In this document: positions 7,126 through 12,785 of the stretch, piece after piece
Position numbering within the stretch: the first letter of the stretch is position 1
Layout of the letters: the number at the start of each line of letters is the position of its first letter
NCBI GenBank assembly: GCA_041664965.1
Contig: JBAYJT010000044.1
Span: 1-12,785, forward strand
Direction of reading: 5' to 3'
DNA from: JBAYJT01 sp041664965
Lineage (GTDB): Bacteria; Pseudomonadota; Gammaproteobacteria; UBA9339
Length of the DNA stretch: 12,785 bases
The notes under the pieces: model-generated
Database searches by the model: none
Seen by the model: the letters and a program-made list of their open reading frames with translations, nothing else
What the model was told of the DNA's origin: nothing
Program-made: the position numbers and the translations under genes

Positions 7126-8253
7126 ATGATTGAAAATAATAAAAAAATATTCATTGTTGCTGGGCTAGCTAGGTCCTTGATCAATTTTCGCATGCATTTA
7201 CTTTTAGATTTTAAAAAACATGGTTTGAACGTGGTTGCCTTTGCTCCCGATGAAGATTCTTTTGTGCGTGAGAAATTATCTAAAAACGGTATTAGCTTTG
7301 TCAGAATCAGGATGAATCGCACCGGTCTAAATCCAATAAAAGATATCTTAGCACTAATAAACTTATATATTCTACTTAAAAAACATAAACCAGACTTCAT
7401 ATTAAGCTATACTCTTAAACCTATTATTTATAGTTCTCTGGTAGCTCATTTTATTGGTGATTCCGAAATCATCCCCATGATTACAGGTTTGGGCTTTATA
7501 TTTGTTGGAGAAGGTGCTCTAAGTAAATGTTTGAAAGGTGCTGTTCAGATATTATTTAAGTTTATTTTTAAACATAGTAAAGTAGTTTTTTTTCAGAACC
7601 AAGATATATTAAATTTGTTCCTTGATAAAAGAATAATTTTTAAAAGTAAAGCTGTTTTAATAAATGGTTCTGGTGTTGACCTTGGTCATTTCTTTGTTAA
7701 ACCTTTGCCTCAAAAGCCTATATTTTTAATGATATGCAGATTGTTGAAAGATAAAGGTTTGTTAGAATATTTTGCTGCTGCAGAGAAAATCAAGAAAAAA
7801 TACTCAGAAGTTATTTTTAAATTAGTTGGCTATATAGACAGTAATCCCAACTCGCTTAAACAGCGAGAAATGGATAGAGTTTTAGGTGAAGGATATGTTG
7901 AGTTTTTCGGTAAAATTGATGATGTACGTGGTGAAATTTCTGACAGTTCGGTATATGTATTGCCATCATATTGTGAAGGTACGCCCAGATCAGTATTAGA
8001 AGCAATGTCTATGGGGCGTCCTATAATAACTACTGATGCTCCAGGCTGTCGTGAAACTGTAGTAGATGGTGTGAATGGATTTTTAGTACCGATAAAAAAT
8101 GTGGAAAAGTTAGCTGAAGCGATGGAAAAGTTTATTTTACATCCTGAAATAATTCCAGTAATGGGTAAAGAAAGTAGGCGTATAGCTGAAGAAAAATTCG
8201 ATGTACATAAGGTTAATGCAGTTATTTTACGTGAGATGGGTTTATGCACATAA
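7126..8253 (+). CDS. PglA-type GT4 glycosyltransferase
   Basis: This 375-residue GT-B protein belongs to the group containing Campylobacter PglA, which adds a second HexNAc to undecaprenyl-diphosphate bacillosamine. Shared patterns are the N-terminal INFRMHLLLDFKKHG, then RMNRTGLNPIKD, a K-P-x-I-Y-S stretch (PglA has K-S-N-T-F-G), MITGLGFIF, VFFQNQDI, MICRLLKDKGLLEYF and VLPSYCEGTPRSVLEAM with the E-x7-E pair E284 and E292. The conserved C-terminal GCRETV block is also present. No Shine-Dalgarno is visible before ATG 7126, and the 77-bp gap before it is the longest in the cluster. The stop overlaps the next start by 10 bp, so it is probably coupled to tviB. The exact donor is not known. UDP-GalNAc or UDP-GalNAcA would fit the neighbours. 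Confidence 0.8.
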   Translation: MIENNKKIFIVAGLARSLINFRMHLLLDFKKHGLNVVAFAPDEDSFVREKLSKNGISFVRIRMNRTGLNPIKDILALINLYILLKKHKPDFILSYTLKPIIYSSLVAHFIGDSEIIPMITGLGFIFVGEGALSKCLKGAVQILFKFIFKHSKVVFFQNQDILNLFLDKRIIFKSKAVLINGSGVDLGHFFVKPLPQKPIFLMICRLLKDKGLLEYFAAAEKIKKKYSEVIFKLVGYIDSNPNSLKQREMDRVLGEGYVEFFGKIDDVRGEISDSSVYVLPSYCEGTPRSVLEAMSMGRPIITTDAPGCRETVVDGVNGFLVPIKNVEKLAEAMEKFILHPEIIPVMGKESRRIAEEKFDVHKVNAVILREMGLCT

Positions 8254-9536
8254 AAAATAAAAGAAAAATATCAATAATTGGTTTAGGTTATGTTGGTTTA
8301 CCTATGGCGGTTGCCTTTGGTTTTAAGCAGGATGTAATTGCTTTTGATATTAGTTGCCAACGTATTAAGGAATTAAAGAAAGGAATAGATAAAACCCTAG
8401 AAGTTACTTGCGAGGAGTTAATAAAATCAAAATTGTTCTTAACTTATAAGCCAGAAGATTTAAAACAAGCGGATTTTCACATTATTGCTGTTCCTACGCC
8501 TATTAATCATGCCAAGCAACCGGACTTAACTTGTCTGCTTTCTGCATCTGAGATTGTTGGCAAGCAACTTAATAAAGGTGATATAGTAGTTTATGAATCA
8601 ACAGTATATCCTGGCGCCACAGAAGAAGAATGCGCTCCAGTTTTAGAAAAATTTTCTGGTTTGAAATGTGGTGTTGATTTTTTTATAGGTTACTCTCCTG
8701 AACGCATTAATCCTGGCGATAAGGAGCATACTTTTACTAAAATTCGTAAAGTTGTTTCTGGACAAAATCAGGAGGTTCTAGAAACTGTTGCTGCTATTTA
8801 TGGTAGCGTGGTTGAGGCTGGTGTTCATAAAGCGTCTAGTATTAAAGTAGCTGAAGCCGCAAAGGTAATTGAAAACACTCAGCGCGACATTAATATTGCT
8901 TTGATAAACGAATTAGCAATTATTTTTGAAAAATTGGGAATTGATACTGAAGAAGTGCTTCAGGCTGCGGCTACTAAGTGGAATTTTTTGAAATTTAAAC
9001 CGGGATTGGTAGGAGGGCATTGTATTGGTGTTGATCCATATTACTTGACATACAAAGCTAATGTTTTAGGTTTAAACCCAGAGGTCATTCTGGCAGGGCG
9101 GAGAACTAATGATAATATGGGTAAGTATATAGCTGAGCAGACTGTTAAGCAGATTATCAAACTGAACAAGCCTGTTAACGGCTCTAGAATAGCGGTTTTA
9201 GGTATAACTTTTAAAGAAGACTGCAATGATATTCGCAACACGCGCGTTGTTGATATTATTCAAGAATTACTGAGTTATAATATTAATGTTATTGTCCATG
9301 ACCCTGTAGCTGATAACCAAGCTGTTTTGCATGAATATGGGATAAAGCTTACTCCATGGGAAAAGATTGGCAAAGTAGATGCTTTAGTTTTAGCTGTGAG
9401 TCATAATGAGTATCTCAGAATGTCACTACCCAAATTAACTGATATCATTAAAAAACCTGGATTAGTTATTGATGTTAAAAGTGCTTTGGATAGTAAGAGA
9501 TTAACTGATCTTAATATGCATGTTTGGCGGTTGTAG
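8244..9536 (+). CDS. tviB: UDP-N-acetylglucosamine 6-dehydrogenase (TviB/WbpO type)
   Basis: This 430-residue enzyme oxidises C6 of a UDP-HexNAc to the uronic acid with NAD. It has the full UDP-Glc/GDP-Man dehydrogenase layout: NAD-binding GLGYVGLP (13-20), YESTVYPGATEEE, YSPERINPGD, EAAKVIENTQRD with catalytic-type K207 and N211, and VGGHCIGVDPYYLT with nucleophile C260. The C-terminal UDP-binding domain includes GITFKEDCNDIRNTR. The overall sequence follows Vi-antigen TviB closely by recall, more than glucose dehydrogenases do. The gene starts 10 bp inside the previous gene and is followed at once by the TviC-type epimerase. In Salmonella Vi and in Pseudomonas WbpO/WbpP the same pair makes UDP-GalNAcA, so that product is inferred here. 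The gene looks complete and functional. Confidence 0.93.
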   Translation: MHIKNKRKISIIGLGYVGLPMAVAFGFKQDVIAFDISCQRIKELKKGIDKTLEVTCEELIKSKLFLTYKPEDLKQADFHIIAVPTPINHAKQPDLTCLLSASEIVGKQLNKGDIVVYESTVYPGATEEECAPVLEKFSGLKCGVDFFIGYSPERINPGDKEHTFTKIRKVVSGQNQEVLETVAAIYGSVVEAGVHKASSIKVAEAAKVIENTQRDINIALINELAIIFEKLGIDTEEVLQAAATKWNFLKFKPGLVGGHCIGVDPYYLTYKANVLGLNPEVILAGRRTNDNMGKYIAEQTVKQIIKLNKPVNGSRIAVLGITFKEDCNDIRNTRVVDIIQELLSYNINVIVHDPVADNQAVLHEYGIKLTPWEKIGKVDALVLAVSHNEYLRMSLPKLTDIIKKPGLVIDVKSALDSKRLTDLNMHVWRL

Positions 9537-9540
9537 AAAG

Positions 9541-10557
9541 ATGCAATTCAAATTAACACAAAAACAATTATCGACGAATGTTTTTACTTGGTTGATAACT
9601 GGTTGCGCTGGCTTTATTGGCTCTAACATCCTAGAAGCATTGTTGAAGTTGAATCAGAAAGTTGTTGGCATTGATAATTTTTCTACTGGTCATCAACGTA
9701 ATATCGATGAGGTGCTTCAAAACGTTACTGAAGAACAGGGTGGGAATTTTACCTTTGTTCGTGGTGATATTTGTTCTTTACAAGATTGTGAAGTGGCAAT
9801 GCAAAATGTTGATTTCATTTTGCATCAAGCGGCTCTAGCTAGCGTGCCACGTTCAATAAAAGAACCTCTCCAAACACATAATGCCAATGTGAATGGTTTT
9901 CTTAATATTTTGGAATTAGCGCGAAAGTATCGGGTAAAACGTGTCGTGTATGCTTCTTCTAGTTCTGTATACGGTGATTCTCCGATTTTACCTAAGAGAG
10001 AAGACCAAATAGGTAAACCATTGTCGCCTTATGCTGCCAATAAATACATTGATGAAATTTATGCTAATGTTTATGCGCGTTGCTACGGGATGGAGCTGAT
10101 TGGTTTACGTTATTTTAACGTTTTTGGTAAAAGACAAGATCCCAATGGAGCCTATGCGGCAGTGATTCCATTGTGGATAAAAGCATTGCTAAATCATGAG
10201 CCAATATATATAAATGGCGATGGGGAAACTACAAGGGATTTTTGTTATATCGATAATATTGTGCAAGCTAATATGTTAGCTGCATTAACTGATGATCAAT
10301 CCGCTATTAACCAGATTTACAATGTTGCTTGTGGGACGCGGATTACTTTAAATGAATTGTTTGCTAATATCGTTGAAGTTCTAAATATTGCTAAGTCAGT
10401 GAAACCTCAATATCGAGATTTTCGTCCCGGTGATATTCGTCATTCTTTGGCAGATATTACAAAAATTAAAGAAAAACTTAGTTATAATGTTACACATCAT
10501 GTTTTAGATGGTCTAAAAGAAGCCATGCCTTGGTATACACAATTTATGCAGAACTGA
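9541..10557 (+). CDS. tviC: UDP-HexNAc C4-epimerase (TviC/WbpP type)
   Basis: This 338-residue extended short-chain dehydrogenase/reductase interconverts the gluco and galacto forms of UDP-GlcNAc or UDP-GlcNAcA. It shows NAD-binding GCAGFIG (21-27), VGIDNFSTGHQRN, HQAALASVPRS, a serine-rich catalytic segment ASSSSVYGD around 138-146, the catalytic pair Y164-x3-K168, GLRYFNVFGKRQDPNGAY and NGDGETTRDFCYIDN. These blocks match TviC/WbpP. The preferred start is ATG 9541, because its 16 residues before WLITG match the length of the TviC leader. ATG 9520 would overlap tviB by 17 bp and add seven residues. With tviB it completes the UDP-GalNAcA route. Only 4 bp separate it from the tviB stop, with a weak purine stretch (AGAAAG) before the start. 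Confidence 0.92.
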   Translation: MQFKLTQKQLSTNVFTWLITGCAGFIGSNILEALLKLNQKVVGIDNFSTGHQRNIDEVLQNVTEEQGGNFTFVRGDICSLQDCEVAMQNVDFILHQAALASVPRSIKEPLQTHNANVNGFLNILELARKYRVKRVVYASSSSVYGDSPILPKREDQIGKPLSPYAANKYIDEIYANVYARCYGMELIGLRYFNVFGKRQDPNGAYAAVIPLWIKALLNHEPIYINGDGETTRDFCYIDNIVQANMLAALTDDQSAINQIYNVACGTRITLNELFANIVEVLNIAKSVKPQYRDFRPGDIRHSLADITKIKEKLSYNVTHHVLDGLKEAMPWYTQFMQN

Positions 10558-10583
10558 TTTTATTTATTACATAATGTAGGGAT

Positions 10584-10587
10584 GGGG
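10584..10587 (+). promoter_or_regulatory. Ribosome-binding site that favours the ATG start at 10596
   Basis: GGGG is followed by 8 bases and then ATG 10596. The alternative GTG at 10590 would be only two bases away, too close for this site. The adjacent purine run GGGGAAG strengthens the site. Confidence 0.5.
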
Positions 10588-10595
10588 AAGTGAGA

Positions 10596-11243
10596 ATGAC
10601 TTGCTATTGCGCTTATTTTAAATCGATTTTGGATTTTGTTTTAGCATCTTTTGCCGTGATGTTTTTGTGGCCCGTTGGTTTGTTGTTGGCTTTACTTTGC
10701 TATATTTTTTTTCAAGGGAAAATTTTATTTAAGCAAGAACGTTCTGGTCTAAATGCTAAACCTTTTGTAATTTATAAGTTTTGTACAATGCTAAATACTT
10801 GTGATAGCAAGGGTAATTTATTACCAGACGCAGTTCGTCTAACTAAATTCGGTAAATTTTTGCGACGCACTAGTTTAGATGAACTCCCAGAGATTTTTAA
10901 TGTTTTAAAAGGGGAAATGAGTCTAATTGGACCTCGGCCACTACCCATGAAATATTTGCCGCGTTATACCATAGAACAATTTAAACGTTATTCTGTTAAG
11001 CCTGGGATCACAGGTTGGGCACAAATTAATGGACGTAATTCTATTAGCTGGGAAGAAAAATTTAAGTATGATGTGTGGTATGTAGATAATCTTAGTTTTT
11101 TACTAGATGTGAAAATTTTATTTTTGACAGTCAATAAGGTAATAACAGGTTGTGGTGTTTCAGCGCTGAGTCATGCTACTATGACGGAGTTTTTAGGCAT
11201 TGATTCAAATGAGCGTAACGTACAAAGGGAATTAAATGAATAA
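10596..11243 (+). CDS. Initiating phosphoglycosyl transferase (PglC-like monotopic PGT)
   Basis: This 215-residue small sugar transferase moves a sugar-1-phosphate from a UDP-sugar to undecaprenyl phosphate, the first membrane step of the pathway. It has one hydrophobic N-terminal segment (about 9-40) that would form the re-entrant helix, then QERSGLNAKPFVIYKF, the catalytic Asp-Glu pair D95-E96 in SLDELPEIFNVLKGEMSLIG, the PRPL block, and VKPGITGWAQINGRN. Length and block spacing match Campylobacter PglC (200 residues, D93-E94) rather than the larger WbaP/WcaJ proteins, which carry an extra N-terminal membrane domain. The usual KFRTM or KFKTM motif reads KFCTM here, with Cys at residue 63 (TGT 10782-10784). 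The gene follows tviC by 38 bp and overlaps the next gene by 8 bp. The likely substrate is a UDP-HexNAc or UDP-diNAc-bacillosamine. Confidence 0.88.
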   Translation: MTCYCAYFKSILDFVLASFAVMFLWPVGLLLALLCYIFFQGKILFKQERSGLNAKPFVIYKFCTMLNTCDSKGNLLPDAVRLTKFGKFLRRTSLDELPEIFNVLKGEMSLIGPRPLPMKYLPRYTIEQFKRYSVKPGITGWAQINGRNSISWEEKFKYDVWYVDNLSFLLDVKILFLTVNKVITGCGVSALSHATMTEFLGIDSNERNVQRELNE

Positions 11244-11880
11244 ATTAATAATAGTTGGTGCAGGTGGATTTGGTCGCGAAACCCTTCAGAGTGCTTTGCA
11301 GACTAGCGAAAATAATGTGAGTTGGGTTGTTTCTGGTTTTATTAGTGATGATTTGGATGTTTTGCAAGGTACAAACTGTAATTATCCAATTTTAGGTAGA
11401 GTAATGGATTGGCAACCTAAGGAGGATGAGCGGTTTATCATAGCTATTGGTTCCCCCTCCGATAAGAAGAAGGCTGTTGAGGTATTATCGCAAAGAAGGG
11501 CTGTTTTTACTAATGTAATCCATCGAACTGCAGTTATTTATCCCAGTTCTAAACTTGGAATTGGCGTTATTTGTGTTCCTAATGTTTTTGTTTCTGATAA
11601 TGCTGTCATAGGAGATCATGTAGCTATTAACTATGGTTCTTGTATTGGACATGATGTTTCTGTTGGAAATTACACAACTATCAGCTCGCTTTGTGACGTT
11701 ACTGGTAATGTTGCAATAGGAGAGTCGGTTTTTATTAGTAGTGGAGTTAGCATAATCCCTAAAGTTAAAATTGGAGACCATGCGTTTATTTGTGCTGGTA
11801 GTACGGTTATGAATGATTTGAATGCGCACGCGAAAGTTTTAGGGATACCAGCAAGAAACTTTGCGATTAAAACAGCTTAA
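11236..11880 (+). CDS. PglD/NeuD-family sugar acyltransferase (left-handed beta-helix)
   Basis: The protein has 214 residues. The N-terminal Rossmann-like nucleotide-binding part starts with LIIVGAGGFGRE, and residues ~85-205 form a hexapeptide-repeat beta-helix (repeats such as AVIGDHV, VSVGNYT, VAIGESV and VKIGDHA). IGHDVSVG carries H139, in the place of the catalytic histidine of PglD. PglD N-acetylates UDP-4-amino-trideoxy sugars, and NeuD O-acetylates sialic acid. Either type of donor chemistry (acetyl-CoA, or another acyl carrier) fits the fold. The start overlaps the PGT by 8 bp. In Campylobacter pglC and pglD are also neighbours, which favours a 4-amino-sugar substrate. The ACP and acyl-activating genes just downstream raise the possibility that it transfers an acyl group from ACP; this is inference. 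Confidence 0.83.
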   Translation: MNKLIIVGAGGFGRETLQSALQTSENNVSWVVSGFISDDLDVLQGTNCNYPILGRVMDWQPKEDERFIIAIGSPSDKKKAVEVLSQRRAVFTNVIHRTAVIYPSSKLGIGVICVPNVFVSDNAVIGDHVAINYGSCIGHDVSVGNYTTISSLCDVTGNVAIGESVFISSGVSIIPKVKIGDHAFICAGSTVMNDLNAHAKVLGIPARNFAIKTA

Positions 11881-11897
11881 TTGTTTTTGTAAAATGT

Positions 11898-11903
11898 GAG
11901 GGG
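11898..11903 (+). promoter_or_regulatory. Strong Shine-Dalgarno for the acyl carrier protein
   Basis: GAGGGG lies eight bases before ATG 11912. It is the clearest ribosome site among the late genes, which fits a small carrier protein needed in quantity. Confidence 0.55.
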
Positions 11904-11911
11904 ACTTTAAT

Positions 11912-12151
11912 ATGACCAACCGCGAAAAATATGACCAAATGTTTACCGAAAGTTTTTCTATTTCGGTAGACGCTCTTGATGACAGTCTTGTCTACAACTC
12001 AATTCCGTCTTGGGATTCCGTTGGTCATATGGGAATGATAGCTGCGCTTGAGGTGGCATTTGATATTATGATGGAAACGGATGATATTTTAGATTTTAGT
12101 TCTTACAAAAAGGGATTTGAAATTCTTGCCAAATATGGAGTTGAGTTTTAG
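11912..12151 (+). CDS. Acyl carrier protein of the polysaccharide cluster
   Basis: This 79-residue acidic protein has the normal length of an ACP or carrier domain. The phosphopantetheine site reads SWDSVGHM with S36 as the attachment serine. Metabolic AcpP has DSL there, so this is a specialised carrier rather than the fatty-acid one. The helix after the serine (MIAALEVAFDIMMETDDILD) keeps the acidic helix-II/III pattern used for partner docking. It sits 31 bp after the acyltransferase and 9 bp before an acyl-adenylating enzyme. The inferred role is to hold an activated acyl group as a thioester for transfer to a sugar. A phosphopantetheinyl transferase must act in trans, as none is seen here. 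The nature of the acyl group is not readable from this gene. Confidence 0.82.
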   Translation: MTNREKYDQMFTESFSISVDALDDSLVYNSIPSWDSVGHMGMIAALEVAFDIMMETDDILDFSSYKKGFEILAKYGVEF

Positions 12152-12160
12152 TAAAGTTGT

Positions 12161-12785
12161 ATGAATTTTTATGATGAATTTGCCCGATATTCATCTGATA
12201 CTACCATTGTAACAGAGGGCTATCAGCAATTATCTTACAAGGATCTTTGGGTAGCGGCCGATAATATTTCAAAGCATATCAAAAAACGTTGCTTAATTTT
12301 TCTATTAGCTGAAAATTCTTTCGAATCTATAGTGGGATACGTTGGGCTATTACGTGCTAATGCTGCCTCAGTTCTAATTAATGCTGGAATTAAGAGCTCT
12401 TTTTTTACTAAGTTACTTGATGCTTACAAGCCAGCCTATATTTATTTACCGAATAATAAGCAACTAGATATTTCGTGTTCTGAAGTGTGTTCTTTAGGCG
12501 AATATAGGTTACTTCAGACGGCTTACCATATGGACTATATTTTGCATGATGATCTTGCGTTACTGTTAACTACATCTGGTAGCACAGGCAGTCCTAAGTT
12601 TGTTCGGCAGTCATATAAAAACATTAATGGTAATGCCCAATCTATAGCAGAATATTTGGAAATTACTAGTAGCGATCGTCCGATCACTACAATGCCAATG
12701 AGTTATACTTATGGTTTGTCGATAATTAATAGCCATTTATTGCAAGGAGCATCAATGGTTCTTACCGAAGCAACTCTTCTGGAAA
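12161..12785 (+). CDS. AMP-forming acyl-activating (ANL) enzyme, N-terminal part, 3' partial
   Basis: An open frame from ATG 12161 runs 208 codons to the window edge. It begins MNFYDEFARYSSDT, then a strand pair ending QLSYKDLW as in adenylate-forming ligases, and FLLAENSFESIVGYVGLLRANAA-type core sequence. The phosphate-binding A3 motif TSGSTGSPK is at 138-146, and MPMSYTYGLSI (the usual PLSHVYGL region) follows. These are the first core motifs of the ANL superfamily. The A5, A7, A8 and A10 motifs and the C-terminal lid lie beyond the edge, so the acid specificity cannot be read. The ribosome site is weak (GTAAAG). The gene starts 9 bp after the ACP stop, so the likely job is to adenylate a carboxylic acid and load it on that ACP. 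A CoA ligase is the alternative. Confidence 0.82.
   Translation, partial: MNFYDEFARYSSDTTIVTEGYQQLSYKDLWVAADNISKHIKKRCLIFLLAENSFESIVGYVGLLRANAASVLINAGIKSSFFTKLLDAYKPAYIYLPNNKQLDISCSEVCSLGEYRLLQTAYHMDYILHDDLALLLTTSGSTGSPKFVRQSYKNINGNAQSIAEYLEITSSDRPITTMPMSYTYGLSIINSHLLQGASMVLTEATLLE

Noticed and set aside
9520..9540. Upstream ATG for the TviC-type gene
   Set aside because: It lies inside tviB, and the leader length fits ATG 9541 better. It is not fully excluded, since the difference is seven residues.
10590..10595. GTG start for the PGT
   Set aside because: The GGGG ribosome site is only two bases away, whereas ATG 10596 has normal spacing.

Overview
The window is AT-rich and reads as one surface-polysaccharide (O-antigen or capsule type) biosynthesis cluster. 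All of its genes are on the + strand, and two insertion-sequence remnants lie just upstream. The TviB/TviC pair and the IS types suggest an AT-rich Gammaproteobacterium, perhaps of the Legionella/Coxiella/Francisella/Piscirickettsia kind. That placement is a low-confidence inference from style and protein families, not from a marker gene.

Layout. Positions 2-111 hold the C-terminal tail of an IS200/IS605-type Y1 transposase and a bulged hairpin typical of such an element's right end. Positions 216-505 hold a decayed, truncated IS982-family transposase whose last codon overlaps the first cluster gene. From 502 to 7048 come an ABC-type lipid-linked oligosaccharide flippase (PglK-like), a capsule-synthesis-type GT-B protein, two GT4 glycosyltransferases and a multi-pass Wzy-like membrane protein. 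The only sizeable gap in the cluster (77 bp) follows. From 7126 come a PglA-type GT4 transferase, the nucleotide-sugar pair tviB-tviC, a PglC-like initiating phosphoglycosyl transferase, a PglD/NeuD-like acyltransferase, an acyl carrier protein, and the first 208 codons of an acyl-adenylating (ANL) enzyme that runs off the 3' edge.

Inferred working. The PglC-like enzyme puts the first sugar phosphate on undecaprenyl phosphate. Up to four glycosyltransferases extend it, and TviB/TviC supply UDP-GalNAcA as an acidic building block. The ABC protein flips the lipid-linked unit and the Wzy-like protein may polymerise it. The acyltransferase, ACP and adenylating enzyme look like a module that activates a carboxylic acid, carries it on ACP and places it on a sugar amine or hydroxyl. 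The set of K-, A-, C- and D-like Pgl homologues predicts a bacillosamine-type (2,4-diamino-trideoxy) first sugar. The dehydratase and aminotransferase needed for that are not in this window.

Almost every stop-to-start gap in the cluster is short or overlapping, which fits a single operon. I could not identify a convincing promoter or terminator. No tRNA, rRNA or CRISPR array was seen.
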